From IMG/VR virus record IMGVR_UViG_3300005293_000046, positions 1 to 38,667 of that record: 38,667 bases of DNA. One strand, given 5' to 3'. The notes below the pieces were generated by a model. That model made no database searches, was not told the DNA's origin, and worked only from the letters and a program-made list of their open reading frames with translations. Source of the DNA: a virus. How positions within the stretch are numbered: position 1 is the stretch's first letter; each line of letters starts with the position of its first letter. Of this stretch, positions 20,399-26,693 are shown in pieces. Made by a program: the position numbers and the translations under genes.

Positions 20399-20471
20399 TG
20401 TGCCTGGAGGGATTTGAACCCCCGACTTCCACCGTCGCAGGGTGGCACTCTATCCGCTGAGTTACAGACAC
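20399..20471 (-). tRNA. tRNA-Arg(GCG)
   Basis: Acceptor GTGTCTG/CAGGCAC, D-stem ACTC/GAGT, perfect anticodon stem CCACC/GGTGG, loop CTGCGAC (GCG), A73. A GCG arginine tRNA is rare, because bacteria usually read CGC with inosine-34. Confidence 0.88.
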
Positions 20472-20472
20472 G

Positions 20473-20547
20473 CACCGCATGGAGGAATCGAACCCCACTG
20501 ACAAGCGCTGTTGGAGAGCGCCCCGAGACCATCCCGGCACATGCGAT
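20473..20547 (-). tRNA. tRNA-Trp(CCA)
   Basis: Acceptor ATCGCAT/ATGCGGT, perfect anticodon stem GCGCT/AGCGC, loop CTCCAAC (CCA), G73 as in tryptophan tRNAs. The D-arm is 3 bp. The T-stem has one G-U and one mismatch. Confidence 0.83.
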
Positions 20548-20600
20548 ATGTTGCCCTTTTGCACCAGGTGGGCCACCTGTCCAAGCATGTCATGCGTGCG

Positions 20601-20672
20601 CTCCCCCACCTGGATTCGAACCAGGGACCCGTCCGTTAACAGCGGAAAGCTCTGCCACTGAGCTACAGGGGA
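20601..20672 (-). tRNA. tRNA-Asn(GTT)
   Basis: Acceptor TCCCCTG/TGGGGGA, D-stem GCTC/GAGC, anticodon loop CTGTTAA (GTT), T-stem CCTGG/CCAGG, G73. Confidence 0.92.
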
Positions 20673-20703
20673 ATAGAGCGTTGAATAGGCGCTCCCCTAT
20701 TTG

Positions 20704-20776
20704 CTCCGGACCCTGGAATCGAACCAGGAACTCGCGATGTAACAGATCGGCGGATTTGCCAACTTCCCCGTCCGGA
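20704..20776 (-). tRNA. tRNA-Asn(GTT), second copy
   Basis: Acceptor TCCGGAC/GTCCGGA perfect, anticodon loop CTGTTAC (GTT), T-stem CCTGG/CCAGG perfect, G73. The body differs strongly from the other Asn tRNA. An inverted repeat (GACCGTT/AACGGTC) lies just upstream. Confidence 0.86.
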
Positions 20777-20839
20777 ATAAGGTGACCGTTTTTGTTCCGC
20801 AGAACGGTCAAACTGAGGGAGGGGACTTATCCCTCCGGG

Positions 20840-21379
20840 TTACTTAGACTTCCGCTTCATGATCTTGGAGGCATCGCTGCCACGTCGGATCGGCTTGGTC
20901 TTGGGCAGATCATCTACATGATGCGTCCAGTTGTATGCCTCCGAGAACGTCGGGACTCGGGGGTTGAACTTGAGCCTCATGTCGGCTTCCCTGGGGGAGC
21001 GACCGCCCTTAGCTTGGTTGCACTTGCGGCAGGCGGCGATGGAGTTCATCCACGATGCTGCGTTACCCTGCCACTTAGGCAGGATGTGGTCAACCGTGTC
21101 GGCCTTACCACCGCAGTACGCACACTCGAAATTGTCTCTCCTGAGGACTCCCCGCTTCGAGAAGGGAACCTCGCCAGTGCGGTCGTACTTCCACTTCGCG
21201 TAGACGTACTGGACAAGCTCGACAGCCGTGGGGCGGTCGTAGGGACCGATGTGCTCGCCCTCAATCCATTCCTTCAGAATGGCCTTGCCCTTGTACAGCA
21301 TGGTGATAGCGTGTTGGAGGCCTACACGTCCGAGGACTTCCTTACCACCCATGTTGTAGACGGTTACTGTTGCGCTCAT
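20840..21379 (-). CDS. HNH endonuclease
   Basis: A 179-residue protein. The HNH core is in the second half: FECAYCGGKADTVDHILPKWQGN, then WMNSIAACRKCNQAKGGR. This gives two zinc-binding CxxC pairs, the DH catalytic dyad and the N of the final helix. The N-terminal half (GRVGLQHAITMLYKGKA) resembles the usual extension of phage and bacterial HNH proteins. The start follows an ideal AGGAGG site by 8 nt. It sits between tRNA groups, where mobile endonuclease genes are common in phages, and could be free-standing and homing. Confidence 0.9.
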   Translation of the reverse strand: MSATVTVYNMGGKEVLGRVGLQHAITMLYKGKAILKEWIEGEHIGPYDRPTAVELVQYVYAKWKYDRTGEVPFSKRGVLRRDNFECAYCGGKADTVDHILPKWQGNAASWMNSIAACRKCNQAKGGRSPREADMRLKFNPRVPTFSEAYNWTHHVDDLPKTKPIRRGSDASKIMKRKSK

Positions 21380-21454
21380 TGCTTGACCTCCTTTCGCTAT
21401 TCTATCACGGTTAGCCGATAAGCGTTGGTGGGCAGTAGGTTGCCAGCCCGTCAT

Positions 21455-21748
21455 TTAGACGATCAGAGCCATTGCCTTAGCGAATGACTCGGGCTCGAAC
21501 CGCGTCTGGTAGGAGCCGATCCACAGAGAAGTTGCCTCTTCTATGGCCTGCTCCGCCGTCAGCGGTCCAGTCAGGTCTGCATCCGAGTGGGACTCCCAAG
21601 GGCTGTAGCACGAGCAACCGCTGTCCGTAGACAGGTAGTAGCCGTCCTCAGCCTTCCAGATTCCCAGCACGTCGTAGGAGTAGTCAGGCTCAGCCAGGTC
21701 TACTTCCACAATCATTTCGAACTTGTCACTGATCTTGCTACCGTACAT
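21455..21748 (-). CDS. Hypothetical protein, 97 aa
   Basis: Starts MYGSKISDKFEMIVEVDLAEPDYSYDVLGIWKAEDGYY and has a SGCSCYSPWE motif in the middle, followed by an acidic helix. No family is recognised. The start follows GGAG by 6 nt. The CxC next to aromatic residues might bind a metal. It is encoded downstream of tRNA-Val(TAC) on the same transcript. Confidence 0.75.
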   Translation of the reverse strand: MYGSKISDKFEMIVEVDLAEPDYSYDVLGIWKAEDGYYLSTDSGCSCYSPWESHSDADLTGPLTAEQAIEEATSLWIGSYQTRFEPESFAKAMALIV

Positions 21749-21810
21749 TTCTTTCTCCAATCGTTGATTATTCCAGCAATGAATGTCCTGATTGAATTAG
21801 ACGTACAGCG

Positions 21811-21883
21811 TGCTCCGGGAGGGGATCGAACCCCCGACCTTTTCCGTGTAAAGGAATTGCTACTACCTCTGAGCTACCGGAGC
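21811..21883 (-). tRNA. tRNA-Val(TAC)
   Basis: Acceptor GCTCCGG/CCGGAGC perfect, D-stem GCTC/TAGC, anticodon loop TTTACAC (TAC), T-stem GGGGG/CCCTC, A73. Confidence 0.87.
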
Positions 21884-21939
21884 AGGAGCCAGGCGGGCGG
21901 AGGTACTCGCTCCGGAGTTTCCCTGACCTGGCATGAACT

Positions 21940-21968
21940 ATCGTAGCACACGAGTTCGTGCTAGTCAA
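21940..21968 (-). promoter_or_regulatory. Promoter inside the tRNA array (before tRNA-Val TAC)
   Basis: Read leftward: TTGACT, 17-bp spacer holding a CACGA-AC-TCGTG palindrome, TACGAT. The transcript would begin with a large GCCAGG/CCTGGC hairpin before tRNA-Val(TAC) and continue to the 97-aa gene and the HNH gene. Confidence 0.75.
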
Positions 21969-21972
21969 GCTG

Positions 21973-22045
21973 TGCCTGAGACTGGATTCGAACCAGCGAC
22001 CTCATCCGTGTCGAAGATGCGCTCTCACCGCTGAGCTACACAGGC
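21973..22045 (-). tRNA. tRNA-Val(GAC) with C33
   Basis: Acceptor GCCTGTG/CTCAGGC (one U-U mismatch), D-stem GCTC/GAGC, perfect anticodon stem CATCT/GGATG, loop TCGACAC. Anticodon GAC, but position 33 is C instead of the almost universal U. T-arm and A73 are normal. Confidence 0.75.
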
Positions 22046-22189
22046 GTACGGGAATCTAACAGCAAGCCTAGTCTGACCATGACTCTTCGAATACGTCAGC
22101 CTAGCTGGGTCTTGAGAACTTTTTACGTCTCGCAGGGTCTCTGGTTTATTCCCATTTATATGCCGCCTCCAGGCCCTTGTCGGCGGAAG

Positions 22190-22262
22190 TGCCCCCACGC
22201 AGAATCGAACTGCGACCTCATTCGTACCAGGAATGTATGCTAACCATTATCATCATGAGGGC
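22190..22262 (-). tRNA. tRNA-Thr(GGT)
   Basis: Acceptor GCCCTCA/TGGGGGC, D-stem ATG/CAT, perfect anticodon stem CATTC/GAATG, loop CTGGTAC (GGT), T-stem CGCAG/CTGCG, A73. Confidence 0.9.
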
Positions 22263-22343
22263 ATATGAGGTTGCGTTCCATTCACGCTTACTGAGGCCTC
22301 ACGCCCCAACGGATTTTGTCATGCATTACAGGCATTCCTACCT

Positions 22344-22417
22344 TGGTGCCGGATGGGAGAATCAAACTCCCGCAAAACGCTTACGAAACGCTTGTACTAT
22401 CACTATACGAATCCGGC
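22344..22417 (-). tRNA. tRNA-Thr(CGT), CCA encoded
   Basis: Acceptor GCCGGAT/ATCCGGC perfect, D-stem GTAT/GTAC, anticodon loop TTCGTAA (CGT), A73 plus encoded CCA. The T-loop is TTTGATT, with U in place of C56. Confidence 0.86.
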
Positions 22418-22569
22418 AGGGGTGCAACCTCGTGGAGCCTACCCACAAATACCCTCCTGCCGTCAAGTCGCGCGTCACGGGCAGGCAAGTTTCTCGATTA
22501 GCACTCTCGCTTTAACAAGTTGTGCGACCAACGTCTAGAGAGGAAACCAAGGCTGCTTGAGCAGTTGCG

Positions 22570-22643
22570 TGCCGCCTCTCGGGCTCGAACCGAGTACCTC
22601 GCGCTTACAAGGCGCGTGCTCTATCCTGGTGAGCTAAGGCGGC
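22570..22643 (-). tRNA. tRNA-Thr(TGT)
   Basis: Acceptor GCCGCCT/AGGCGGC perfect, D-stem GCTC/GAGC, anticodon stem CGCGC/GCGCG, loop CTTGTAA (TGT), T-stem CTCGG/CCGAG, A73. All stems are perfect. Confidence 0.95.
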
Positions 22644-22791
22644 ATGTGTCAGGGTGTTCCGGGATTCTGCCCTTCTCATCTTGGACTCCGGAATCGTTCT
22701 TACACCCAGCGGCCCGGATGAGTTCGAGTCGCATATTTAAGGGTCAAACGAGAGATTACGGGGCATCGCCCCAACCTGACTTCCCGTTTCG

Positions 22792-22865
22792 TGCGGTAAC
22801 GGGGATTCGAACCCCGACTAAAGCATTGGCAATGCCTCGTGCTGACCGTTGAACACTACTACCAC
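22792..22865 (-). tRNA. tRNA-Gly(GCC)
   Basis: Acceptor GTGGTAG/TTACCGC, D-stem GTGT/GCAC, anticodon stem AGGCA/TGCTT, loop TTGCCAA (GCC), T-stem CGGGG/CCCCG, A73. Confidence 0.86.
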
Positions 22866-23039
22866 AATCCCGGATGAAGCGTCTAAGGCTACACAAGTCG
22901 GACTTCTACCGAACATCCTCGGCGTAGGCATCACCCCTACGCTGGCCGGAACCCTATGTAACGTTTCTCTTCCGGAGAGTTATACGGCAATTAGTTTTAG
23001 ACCCATCAAATGCGTTCGGGAGCCTGCGTGCACACAGGT

Positions 23040-23113
23040 TGGAGGAGTATGCGAGAATCGAACTCGCGCGTACACCATGGCAAGGTGTCAAGCTACCATT
23101 ACATCAATACTCC
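23040..23113 (-). tRNA. tRNA-Gly(GCC), second copy, CCA encoded
   Basis: Acceptor GGAGTAT/ATACTCC perfect, anticodon stem ACACC/GGTGT, loop TTGCCAT (GCC), T-stem GCGAG/CTCGC, U73 typical of glycine tRNAs, encoded CCA. The D-stem has one mismatch. Confidence 0.88.
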
Positions 23114-23168
23114 GTAGTCGAAGTTTCGGATGACTAATCCGCTAGGCGCAACCCCCTAGAAGCGGGAG

Positions 23169-23239
23169 AGTGAGTGACGGGGGTCGAACCCGCGACAAAG
23201 CTTTGGAAGAGCCTTATGTTACCACTACACCACACTCAC
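23169..23239 (-). tRNA. tRNA-Gly(TCC)
   Basis: Acceptor GTGAGTG/CACTCAC perfect, D-stem GTG/CAT, anticodon stem AGGCT/AGCTT, loop CTTCCAA (TCC), U73. The T-stem GCGGG/CCCGT is intact. Confidence 0.89.
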
Positions 23240-23241
23240 AG

Positions 23242-23303
23242 ATGAAGTTGTTTCCAGCCTAGTCTAGCATATGCATCCCCCGGTTAGCGCAGCACAACTT
23301 CAT
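23242..23303 (-). repeat. 62-nt inverted-repeat hairpin between tRNAs
   Basis: A perfect 10-bp inverted repeat (ATGAAGTTGT and ACAACTTCAT) encloses 42 nt. No T-arm motif is present. It may be a spacer processing hairpin or a decayed tRNA. Confidence 0.55.
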
Positions 23304-23327
23304 AAGCTGCCGGGTCTATTCGACCAG

Positions 23328-23401
23328 TACCCCCACTCGGACTCGAACCGAGGACCCTTCGCTTAAGAGGCGAATGCTCTAACCAACTGAGCTATAGAGG
23401 C
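23328..23401 (-). tRNA. tRNA-Lys(CTT)
   Basis: Acceptor GCCTCTA/TGGGGGT, D-stem GCTC/GAGC, perfect anticodon stem TTCGC/GCGAA, loop CTCTTAA (CTT), T-stem CTCGG/CCGAG, A73. Confidence 0.92.
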
Positions 23402-23405
23402 AAAA

Positions 23406-23479
23406 AAGGTGCGGTGAGTCCCGAAGTCACATCCACCCCATTTAGTTGTGGGGCGCTCTACCTATTGAGCTACACACCT
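23406..23479 (-). tRNA. tRNA-like, 8-nt anticodon loop, isotype unclear
   Basis: Acceptor AGGTGTG/CGCACCT and D-arm GCTC/GAGC are good. The anticodon stem CCCCA/TGGGG closes an 8-nt loop, CAACTAAA, without U33. The triplet CTA or ACT could be the anticodon. The T-stem has a C-C mismatch next to the loop. It is either a decaying tRNA or an unusual decoder. Confidence 0.5.
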
Positions 23480-23568
23480 TTAGGTAATGCGTTGGTTGTA
23501 CTTCCCAACGCAACCGGCTGTACACACCGGATTTCTAGCTCCATACCGTGTCAGGGCGGTTTCTATTG

Positions 23569-23639
23569 TGGGTCCCGAGGGAGTCGAACCCTCGCCAACT
23601 ATGTAAGAGATAGCTATGCTTCCGTAACACTTGAGACCC
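23569..23639 (-). tRNA. tRNA-Lys(CTT), second copy
   Basis: Acceptor GGGTCTC/GGGACCC, identical to that of tRNA-Lys(TTT), D-stem GTGT/GCAT, anticodon stem GCTAT/ATAGT, loop CTCTTAC (CTT), T-stem GAGGG/CCCTC, A73. Confidence 0.88.
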
Positions 23640-23717
23640 ATGTGCTGACCCTATCCGCTCGCCGCAGGTCAGCGTGAGAGACATTACCGCTAGCGAGTAT
23701 CCGCGATGTCTCTTCTT

Positions 23718-23735
23718 CCCGTAGTGCACTACGGG
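23718..23735 (-). terminator. Perfect 18-nt palindrome
   Basis: CCCGTAGTG and its exact complement with no loop, lying over the stop codon of the frameshifted small gene. It is probably a terminator or processing hairpin. As DNA it could also be a binding site. Confidence 0.5.
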
Positions 23736-23922
23736 ACTTCTATTGAGTGAAAGCGTTTCATGTGACGGAATGCTCGGCTATATGCCGCTCGCCATGACGC
23801 CAGGTTGTAGTCGTTCGGACTGTAACAGCCGTACGAACACGCCCATAGCCATTTGCCATGAAACTTGAAGACTTCTGCTGGAACTATCCAGCGCCGTCCA
23901 GAACTTTAGACAGTTTCTTCAT
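23729..23922 (-). pseudogene. Small gene broken by a one-base frameshift
   Basis: An ATG at 23922 behind AAGGCGATAAGG opens MKKLSKVLDGAG, then a TAG. Shifting back one base at the GCTGGATAG position gives an uninterrupted frame that continues IVPAEVFKFHGKWLWACSYG and CYSPNDYNLASWRAAYSRAF to a stop at 23729. The combined 64-residue sequence has a coding-like composition (Trp, Tyr, Cys). It is either a pseudogene, a sequencing error in a G run, or a programmed -1 shift. No clear slippery heptamer is seen. Confidence 0.55.
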
Positions 23923-23958
23923 TGCCTTATCGCCTTTCCACTAGTTGTTGATCTTGCG

Positions 23959-24046
23959 CGGTGAGGATGGGGTTCGAACCCACGCCAGGCTATCAACCTG
24001 CTACCGATTTAGCAAATCGGCCCCTTTACCATTTGGGTACCTCACC
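23959..24046 (-). tRNA. tRNA-Ser(GCT)
   Basis: Class II tRNA of 88 nt. Acceptor GGTGAGG/CCTCACC, D-stem CCC/GGG, perfect anticodon stem CCGAT/ATCGG, loop TTGCTAA (GCT), long variable arm, G73. Confidence 0.93.
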
Positions 24047-24059
24047 ATTCGGGCTGGTT

Positions 24060-24114
24060 GGAGCCCATCCCCTCTGCTGCATTTACGCTATCTCGGTGCA
24101 GAGAACCGGATGGG
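24060..24114 (-). other. Nested hairpin in the Ser tRNA spacer
   Basis: A 7-bp CCCATCC/GGATGGG stem encloses a 6-bp CTCTGC/GCAGAG stem. No tRNA T-arm and no ORF are present in this 195-nt spacer. A processing element or a decayed tRNA is likely. Confidence 0.5.
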
Positions 24115-24241
24115 ATTTGTCCATCAGCCCACTATAGGACTAGACATTTAGAAGTTCTAGCTCTTCCGTGGAGCCTTTACCACGATAGCACCCCCTGGTC
24201 GTCGGGGCTTACGGCATTACAGGGAACCACCCCCATTAGCG

Positions 24242-24328
24242 CGGAAGTAGTAGGATTCGAACCCACGGAGGGCTTTCACCCTCATTCGCTTTCAAGGCGA
24301 GCGCCTTAATCCACTCAGCCATACTTCC
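24242..24328 (-). tRNA. tRNA-Ser(TGA)
   Basis: Class II, 87 nt. Acceptor GGAAGTA/TACTTCC perfect, anticodon loop CTTGAAA (TGA), variable arm with a GAGGG-type stem, G73. Confidence 0.92.
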
Positions 24329-24331
24329 AGA

Positions 24332-24410
24332 TGAAGCCTAGCACAGGATTCGAACCTATGCAGCCCTTGCGCTTAAACCTCTACGAGGGTGGGCAACCAA
24401 TCCAGGCTTC
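24332..24410 (-). tRNA. tRNA-like element, anticodon unclear
   Basis: Acceptor GAAGCCT/AGGCTTC and a T-arm (ATAGG-TTCGAAT-CCTGT) are clear, and a D-loop-like TTGG is present. Three extra bases separate T-stem and acceptor. The middle folds as CCTC-GTA-GAGG rather than a 7-nt anticodon loop. A decayed class II tRNA, probably once a Ser tRNA like its neighbours. Confidence 0.5.
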
Positions 24411-24411
24411 G

Positions 24412-24497
24412 CGGTAGATGTGGGATTCGAACCCACGCCAGTGTTACCTGCTAGTCGCTTTCGAAACGACCCCCTTGGTCCTCTTGGGTAATCTACC
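24412..24497 (-). tRNA. tRNA-Ser(CGA)
   Basis: Class II, 86 nt. Acceptor GGTAGAT/ATCTACC perfect, D-stem CCC/GGG, anticodon stem GTCGT/GCGAC, loop TTCGAAA (CGA), G73. Confidence 0.93.
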
Positions 24498-24607
24498 AGT
24501 GCCCATTGCTTGACTGAGGAAGGGCGTCCTCGTGTCCTTGACCCGTATTTAGCTCTTGATCCAGGACGGAGCGGTGTGCTTTCATTGACGGGTTTCTGTC
24601 AAGAGTA

Positions 24608-24706
24608 TGGTAGGCCCTGTCGGCAGGAATCGAACCTGCATCTGAGGGTGGGCATATTTACTATCGTCCCGGCGTTGACCACGTTTGCGTTACGGTCGAG
24701 CCTACC
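24608..24706 (-). tRNA. Oversized tRNA-like element (99 nt)
   Basis: GGTAGGC and GCCTACC form a 7-bp acceptor-like stem and a perfect T-arm (GCAGG-TTCGATT-CCTGC) is present, with a D-like GACC/GGTC stem. Seven extra bases lie between T-stem and acceptor, and the central part has no normal anticodon loop. It overlaps the 3' end of the 99-aa gene by 5 nt. Identity is unknown. Confidence 0.4.
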
Positions 24707-25001
24707 AATTTCTGTCTGGGAAAAGATACACGAGGTCAGCGGACTCCACGGTGTGAAGCTCGTGCCCACGCTCTCTGAACGCCTTGATCAGCTTAGCACC
24801 ACTGTGATCGTGACTCCAAGCCAGTTCGCCGTGATCATCCCAGAAGAGATAGTCCTCAGGGTGAAGATCGTACACGATGGAGTTGAACTTGTCAACTGTC
24901 ATGTCGAAGGGAGCCTGAACGACTACCCACGCACGCCATTTACGATTCTTGGCATTCTTTCCCAGTGTGCCTACGATTTCACCAACGAACAGATTCGACA
25001 T
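24702..25001 (-). CDS. Hypothetical protein, 99 aa
   Basis: Starts MSNLFVGEIVGTLGKNAKNRKWRAWVVVQAP and is rich in aromatic and acidic residues later (DLHPEDYLFWDDHGELAWSHDHSG). The family is not recognised. A TAAGAT box sits exactly 6 nt before the ATG and there is no ribosome site, so it is another probable leaderless gene. It is wedged between tRNA-Ser(GGA) and a tRNA-like element. Confidence 0.75.
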   Translation of the reverse strand: MSNLFVGEIVGTLGKNAKNRKWRAWVVVQAPFDMTVDKFNSIVYDLHPEDYLFWDDHGELAWSHDHSGAKLIKAFRERGHELHTVESADLVYLFPDRNW

Positions 25002-25007
25002 GGAGAT

Positions 25008-25013
25008 ATCTTA
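25008..25013 (-). promoter_or_regulatory. Leaderless -10 box before the 99-aa gene
   Basis: Read leftward, TAAGAT, then 6 nt (ATCTCC) to the ATG at 25001. The -35 region overlaps the 3' end of tRNA-Ser(GGA) and is not consensus. Confidence 0.55.
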
Positions 25014-25022
25014 GCACAACTG

Positions 25023-25111
25023 CGGTGACGGCGGGATTCGAACCCGCGTCGGACATCGCTGCCCGAACACGCTTTCCAAGCGTGCGCCATAGACCACTCG
25101 GCCACGTCACC
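25023..25111 (-). tRNA. tRNA-Ser(GGA)
   Basis: Class II, 89 nt. Acceptor GGTGACG/CGTCACC perfect, D-stem GCC/GGC, perfect anticodon stem CACGC/GCGTG, loop TTGGAAA (GGA), T-stem GCGGG/CCCGC, G73. Confidence 0.95.
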
Positions 25112-25117
25112 ATTTTT

Positions 25118-25135
25118 CCACTGTATAGTTTTCAA
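25118..25135 (-). promoter_or_regulatory. rRNA-leader-like segment before tRNA-Ser(GGA)
   Basis: Read leftward, TTGAAAACTATACAGTGG ends 6 nt before the tRNA. It resembles the TTGAGAACT..ACAGTGG segment that precedes mature rRNA in actinobacterial rrn operons and is tied to antitermination. A second copy lies at 30782-30796. Confidence 0.55.
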
Positions 25136-25181
25136 GTTTCAATCGACTCGCCCTGCCTCCCGGCCCAGACCGTCTTGACCC

Positions 25182-25220
25182 ATCTAACCAGAAAGGCCCC
25201 ACTTTGTCAAGTGGGGCCTT
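25182..25220 (-). promoter_or_regulatory. Terminator-promoter fusion (copy 1)
   Basis: A 12-bp stem (AAGGCCCCACTT and complement) with a TGTC loop terminates leftward transcripts from thyX. TTGACA (25205-25210) lies in the loop and flank, and TTAGAT follows after 17 bp (25182-25187). It should drive the Ser tRNA group. Confidence 0.75.
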
Positions 25221-25310
25221 CTAGAAGTTTGGACAGTTCTAGAGTACCCCAATGATCCCATTGACGGATGATACCGTCTGGGTCCACTGTGTGCGCTTCG
25301 AACTTGTCAT
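25207..25310 (-). pseudogene. Frameshifted small ORF behind a leaderless promoter
   Basis: The ATG at 25310 lies 6 nt after TACCAT and opens a 23-codon frame (MTSSKRTQWTQTVSSVNGII and three more residues; stop at 25239). The frame two bases on is more protein-like: DKFEAHTVDPDGIIRQWDHW, then GTLELSKLLEGPT, ending at 25207, but has no start codon. A single lost G after the ATG would explain both. It is either a degraded gene, a sequencing error, or a true 23-aa peptide. Confidence 0.45.
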
Positions 25311-25316
25311 GCTCTT

Positions 25317-25345
25317 ATGGTAGCACAGGTTCAGCTATGTGTCAA
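25317..25345 (-). promoter_or_regulatory. Leaderless promoter at 25345
   Basis: Read leftward: TTGACA, 17-bp spacer, TACCAT, 6 nt (AAGAGC), ATG at 25310. A consensus-grade promoter in the gap after the thyX operon. Confidence 0.8.
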
Positions 25346-25524
25346 AATAGAGTCTGCTGCTGCTGCTCGTCCTGGCGGTGGAGAAGGAACTCCTTCCACT
25401 CGGTCCAGGCGGCGATAGCCTGGTCCACGTAGGCCAGGTCGCCGTCCTCAACAGGATCGATGCTGAAGCTCCAGCCGTTGGTCTCATAGAGCCCAGGAAG
25501 GCTAGGGTGCGGTGTAACTGTCAT
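25342..25524 (-). CDS. Small hypothetical protein, 60 aa
   Basis: Starts MTVTPHPSLPGLYETNGWSFS and ends in a Gln-rich RQDEQQQQTLF. The ATG overlaps the thyX stop (ATGA), so it is translated with thyX. The N-terminal half looks like a small beta fold and the second half is helical. The family is not recognised. Confidence 0.7.
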   Translation of the reverse strand: MTVTPHPSLPGLYETNGWSFSIDPVEDGDLAYVDQAIAAWTEWKEFLLHRQDEQQQQTLF

Positions 25525-26222
25525 GGTGCCACTCTTCCGTGATCGTTCCAAAGCTCGAACACGAGCGGGAACTGGGCTGAGAGAAGGTCTTCGATCTGCT
25601 TGGAGGCCTGCTCGATTTCGTACTGCGGGTGGCCCTGGTAGGTGGACCATTCCTCATTCGTGCGCAGGCTCAGGAAGTGCAGCCAGCCACGGAGGTTGAT
25701 AGAAGCATACATCGACTTCTTGATGCCGGTGGGCAGCACGGAGCGTGCGGCTTCCTTGGCCCAGCCGATTTCGAGAAGGCGCTCGTAGGCGTCCCAGGCG
25801 TGCTGGTAGGCCTCGAACTGGACAGCAAGCCCATCCTGATACTGCGCCTCAGATGCGGGAGCCATTTTCGGACGTGCCGATGTGCCCACGTTCACGAGAG
25901 GACGCTCGGGACCGGGTTGCCAGAACACCGGGCCAGCCTTCGTGTAGCGGCCCGACTCTTCGTTGAACGAGAAGTGGCGGTGGCGGTGCCATTCGTAGAA
26001 GGTGAATAGCTCAGCCTCCACGCGGATCGTGGCCCAGGCGTGCTCGAACGGCGTGCCGTGGCGGTGCTGCATGAGGTAGTTCAGGAGCCCACGAATGCGG
26101 GTCTCGTCCTTCTCACGCTCGTCGGTGCTGGTGGAAATCCACGCAGCACGCGCGATGTCTACGTCCGTGCCGCTGACCTGAATCAGTTCAACGGTCGGCT
26201 TGGAGAATGTCTGGATGCTCAA
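25521..26222 (-). CDS. thyX: Flavin-dependent thymidylate synthase
   Basis: Makes dTMP from dUMP using FAD and methylene-tetrahydrofolate. The ThyX signature RHRxxSxNExSxRY is present as RHRHFSFNEESGRY (residues 80-93). Other family parts are the N-terminal strand with ISTS and the later ARSVLPTGIKKSMYASINLRGWLHFLSLR segment, which holds the FAD/dUMP-binding arginines. Its 233 residues are normal. The start is a TTG overlapping the stop of the MazG-like gene, with AAGG 6 nt upstream. It is co-expressed with the MazG-like gene and complements NrdIEF for dNTP supply. Confidence 0.95.
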   Translation of the reverse strand: MSIQTFSKPTVELIQVSGTDVDIARAAWISTSTDEREKDETRIRGLLNYLMQHRHGTPFEHAWATIRVEAELFTFYEWHRHRHFSFNEESGRYTKAGPVFWQPGPERPLVNVGTSARPKMAPASEAQYQDGLAVQFEAYQHAWDAYERLLEIGWAKEAARSVLPTGIKKSMYASINLRGWLHFLSLRTNEEWSTYQGHPQYEIEQASKQIEDLLSAQFPLVFELWNDHGRVAP

Positions 26223-26686
26223 AATGCCTTGACCCCCGACTTCGCGGTATCAGCGCGCTGCGCGTTGTACTCGATCTTGCCCTCTAGATGTGCAAGGGTC
26301 TCTTCCGGGTCCAGGCCGTGCTCACGGATCACTTCGTAGATTGTGCCGAAGCTGCGGATGATCGCATCGAACTTCTCGATGAGGTAGCCTTCCAGCTTGC
26401 CCTTCGTGGTGGCCTGGAAGTGCTCGGTGGCGTCTGCACCCGATGCGAACTCCACAGCCAGCGAGGGGGGCGTAGGAGGCCAGGAGAGGTAGATTTCGTC
26501 CGGTGTGTGTCCGTTGCGAATCTCTTCCAAGGCCTCGGTGTTCTCGCCTACCTCTAGGAGGTCCTTCAGCGCGAGGTACTGTAGGCCGTAACCGTCAGCA
26601 CGCGCCTGGGCGTACCCGTTGTATCCGTTCTTCTCATTGGTCTCGCCCGCGAGGACGACCAGTTCTGCCAGTGTCTTTGATGTCAT
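26219..26686 (-). CDS. MazG-like nucleotide pyrophosphohydrolase
   Basis: A 155-residue protein. An all-alpha MazG-like pattern is visible: LLEVGENTEALEEIRNGHTPDEIYL supplies the Glu-rich first helix, LEGYLIEKFDAIIRSFGTIYEV the second with its E/D metal ligands, and HLEGKIEYNAQRADTAKSG matches the usual H..K..YN.xR end of actinophage MazG-like proteins. Such enzymes hydrolyse NTPs or (p)ppGpp-like nucleotides. The E/D ligands deviate from the strict EExxE..ExxD motif, so activity is uncertain. It starts 7 nt after TAAGAT, as a near-leaderless mRNA, and leads the operon with thyX. Confidence 0.7.
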   Translation of the reverse strand: MTSKTLAELVVLAGETNEKNGYNGYAQARADGYGLQYLALKDLLEVGENTEALEEIRNGHTPDEIYLSWPPTPPSLAVEFASGADATEHFQATTKGKLEGYLIEKFDAIIRSFGTIYEVIREHGLDPEETLAHLEGKIEYNAQRADTAKSGVKAF

Positions 26687-26693
26687 AGGCGAT

